DNA from: DAOVRL01 sp964459805
GTDB taxonomy: Bacteria; Planctomycetota; Phycisphaerae; Sedimentisphaerales; Anaerobacaceae
DNA length: 6,262 nt
Direction: 5' to 3'
Assembly: GCA_964459805.1 (NCBI GenBank)
Contig: CAYWOD010000204.1
Location: 1-6,262 of the forward strand
Shown here: in pieces, positions 6,143 to 6,262 of the stretch
Layout of the letters: each line of letters opens with the position of its first letter
Numbering within the stretch: the first letter of the stretch is position 1
Position numbers and translations under genes: made by a program
Notes under the pieces: generated by a model
What the model saw: only the letters and a program-made list of their open reading frames with translations
Database searches by the model: none
What the model was told of the DNA's origin: nothing

Positions 6143-6262
6143 AGCTAAAAATGGTGTGACAGACTCCGGCTTGCGAACGATTGAGATTGCCGCAGTCGCT
6201 GCGCTCCTTCGCAATGACAAAATATTGCTTCATCCGGTTAATGAGTAGGTGGCCGTTGCAGG
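6143..6262. other. Intergenic right end of the window
   Basis: No coding region is supported here. Apart from the palindromic repeat at 6180-6220, nothing recognisable is seen; the next gene lies beyond the window. Confidence 0.5.
6180..6220. repeat. Second short palindromic repeat ending in AATGACAA
   Basis: ATTGC (6186-6190) and GCAAT (6211-6215) bracket an inner hairpin, CGCAG (6191-6195) and CTGCG (6199-6203), with loop TCG. The sequence runs on into GACAAAA. It resembles another common class of dispersed intergenic repeat that gives spurious peptides such as LRSFAMTK. Its end (AATGACAAA) matches the end of the repeat at the left of the window, although the stems differ. Family membership is recalled, not tested. 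Confidence 0.5.

Noticed and set aside
1..6262. CRISPR array, tRNA, rRNA, transposase, toxin-antitoxin or defence genes
   Set aside because: No regularly spaced repeats, cloverleaf, conserved rRNA segment or relevant protein motif was seen in any frame, and no new multi-gene system is supported.

Overview
The window looks like chromosomal DNA from a planctomycete of the Phycisphaerae type. Three things suggest this: a secreted-protein tail that joins an InlB-type repeat to a dockerin-like segment (GDLN-x-DC-x-V, then W, C and a final CD), a very long AsmA-type envelope protein, and a twin-arginine exported NIPSNAP protein. The assignment rests on family resemblance only, because there is no rRNA or other marker gene here.

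Layout from left to right. Bases 1-34 carry a short palindromic intergenic repeat of the kind that translates as WIPAFAGMT. It abuts a 93-codon fragment (35-316) that keeps only the C-terminal end of a secreted protein. Bases 317-455 form an intergenic region with a plausible promoter (perfect TTGACA) set inside a 7-bp dyad. purD (456-1736) encodes a complete phosphoribosylamine-glycine ligase of de novo purine synthesis. After a 67-bp gap on the same strand comes a 1147-codon AsmA-like envelope protein (1804-5247, start uncertain). It has one N-terminal membrane anchor, four repeated modules of about 115-120 residues, a recent 43-residue tandem duplication and an AsmA-like C-terminal region. 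A convergent gene on the minus strand (6041-5280) encodes a Tat-exported protein with two NIPSNAP-type domains. The right end (6042-6262) is intergenic. It holds a strong ribosome binding site, a large nested hairpin, a weak promoter candidate and a second short palindromic repeat.

The genes do not form an obvious pathway. purD is housekeeping; the AsmA-like protein probably works in the envelope, by family analogy in lipid transfer or outer-membrane homeostasis; the NIPSNAP protein is exported and of unknown substrate. purD and the AsmA-like gene may be cotranscribed, since no terminator is visible between them. I found no CRISPR array, tRNA, rRNA, transposase or recognisable defence module, and no convincing new multi-gene system. 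The points most worth a second look are the repeat architecture of the AsmA-like protein, the repeat abutting the truncated gene, and the hairpin in the NIPSNAP leader.
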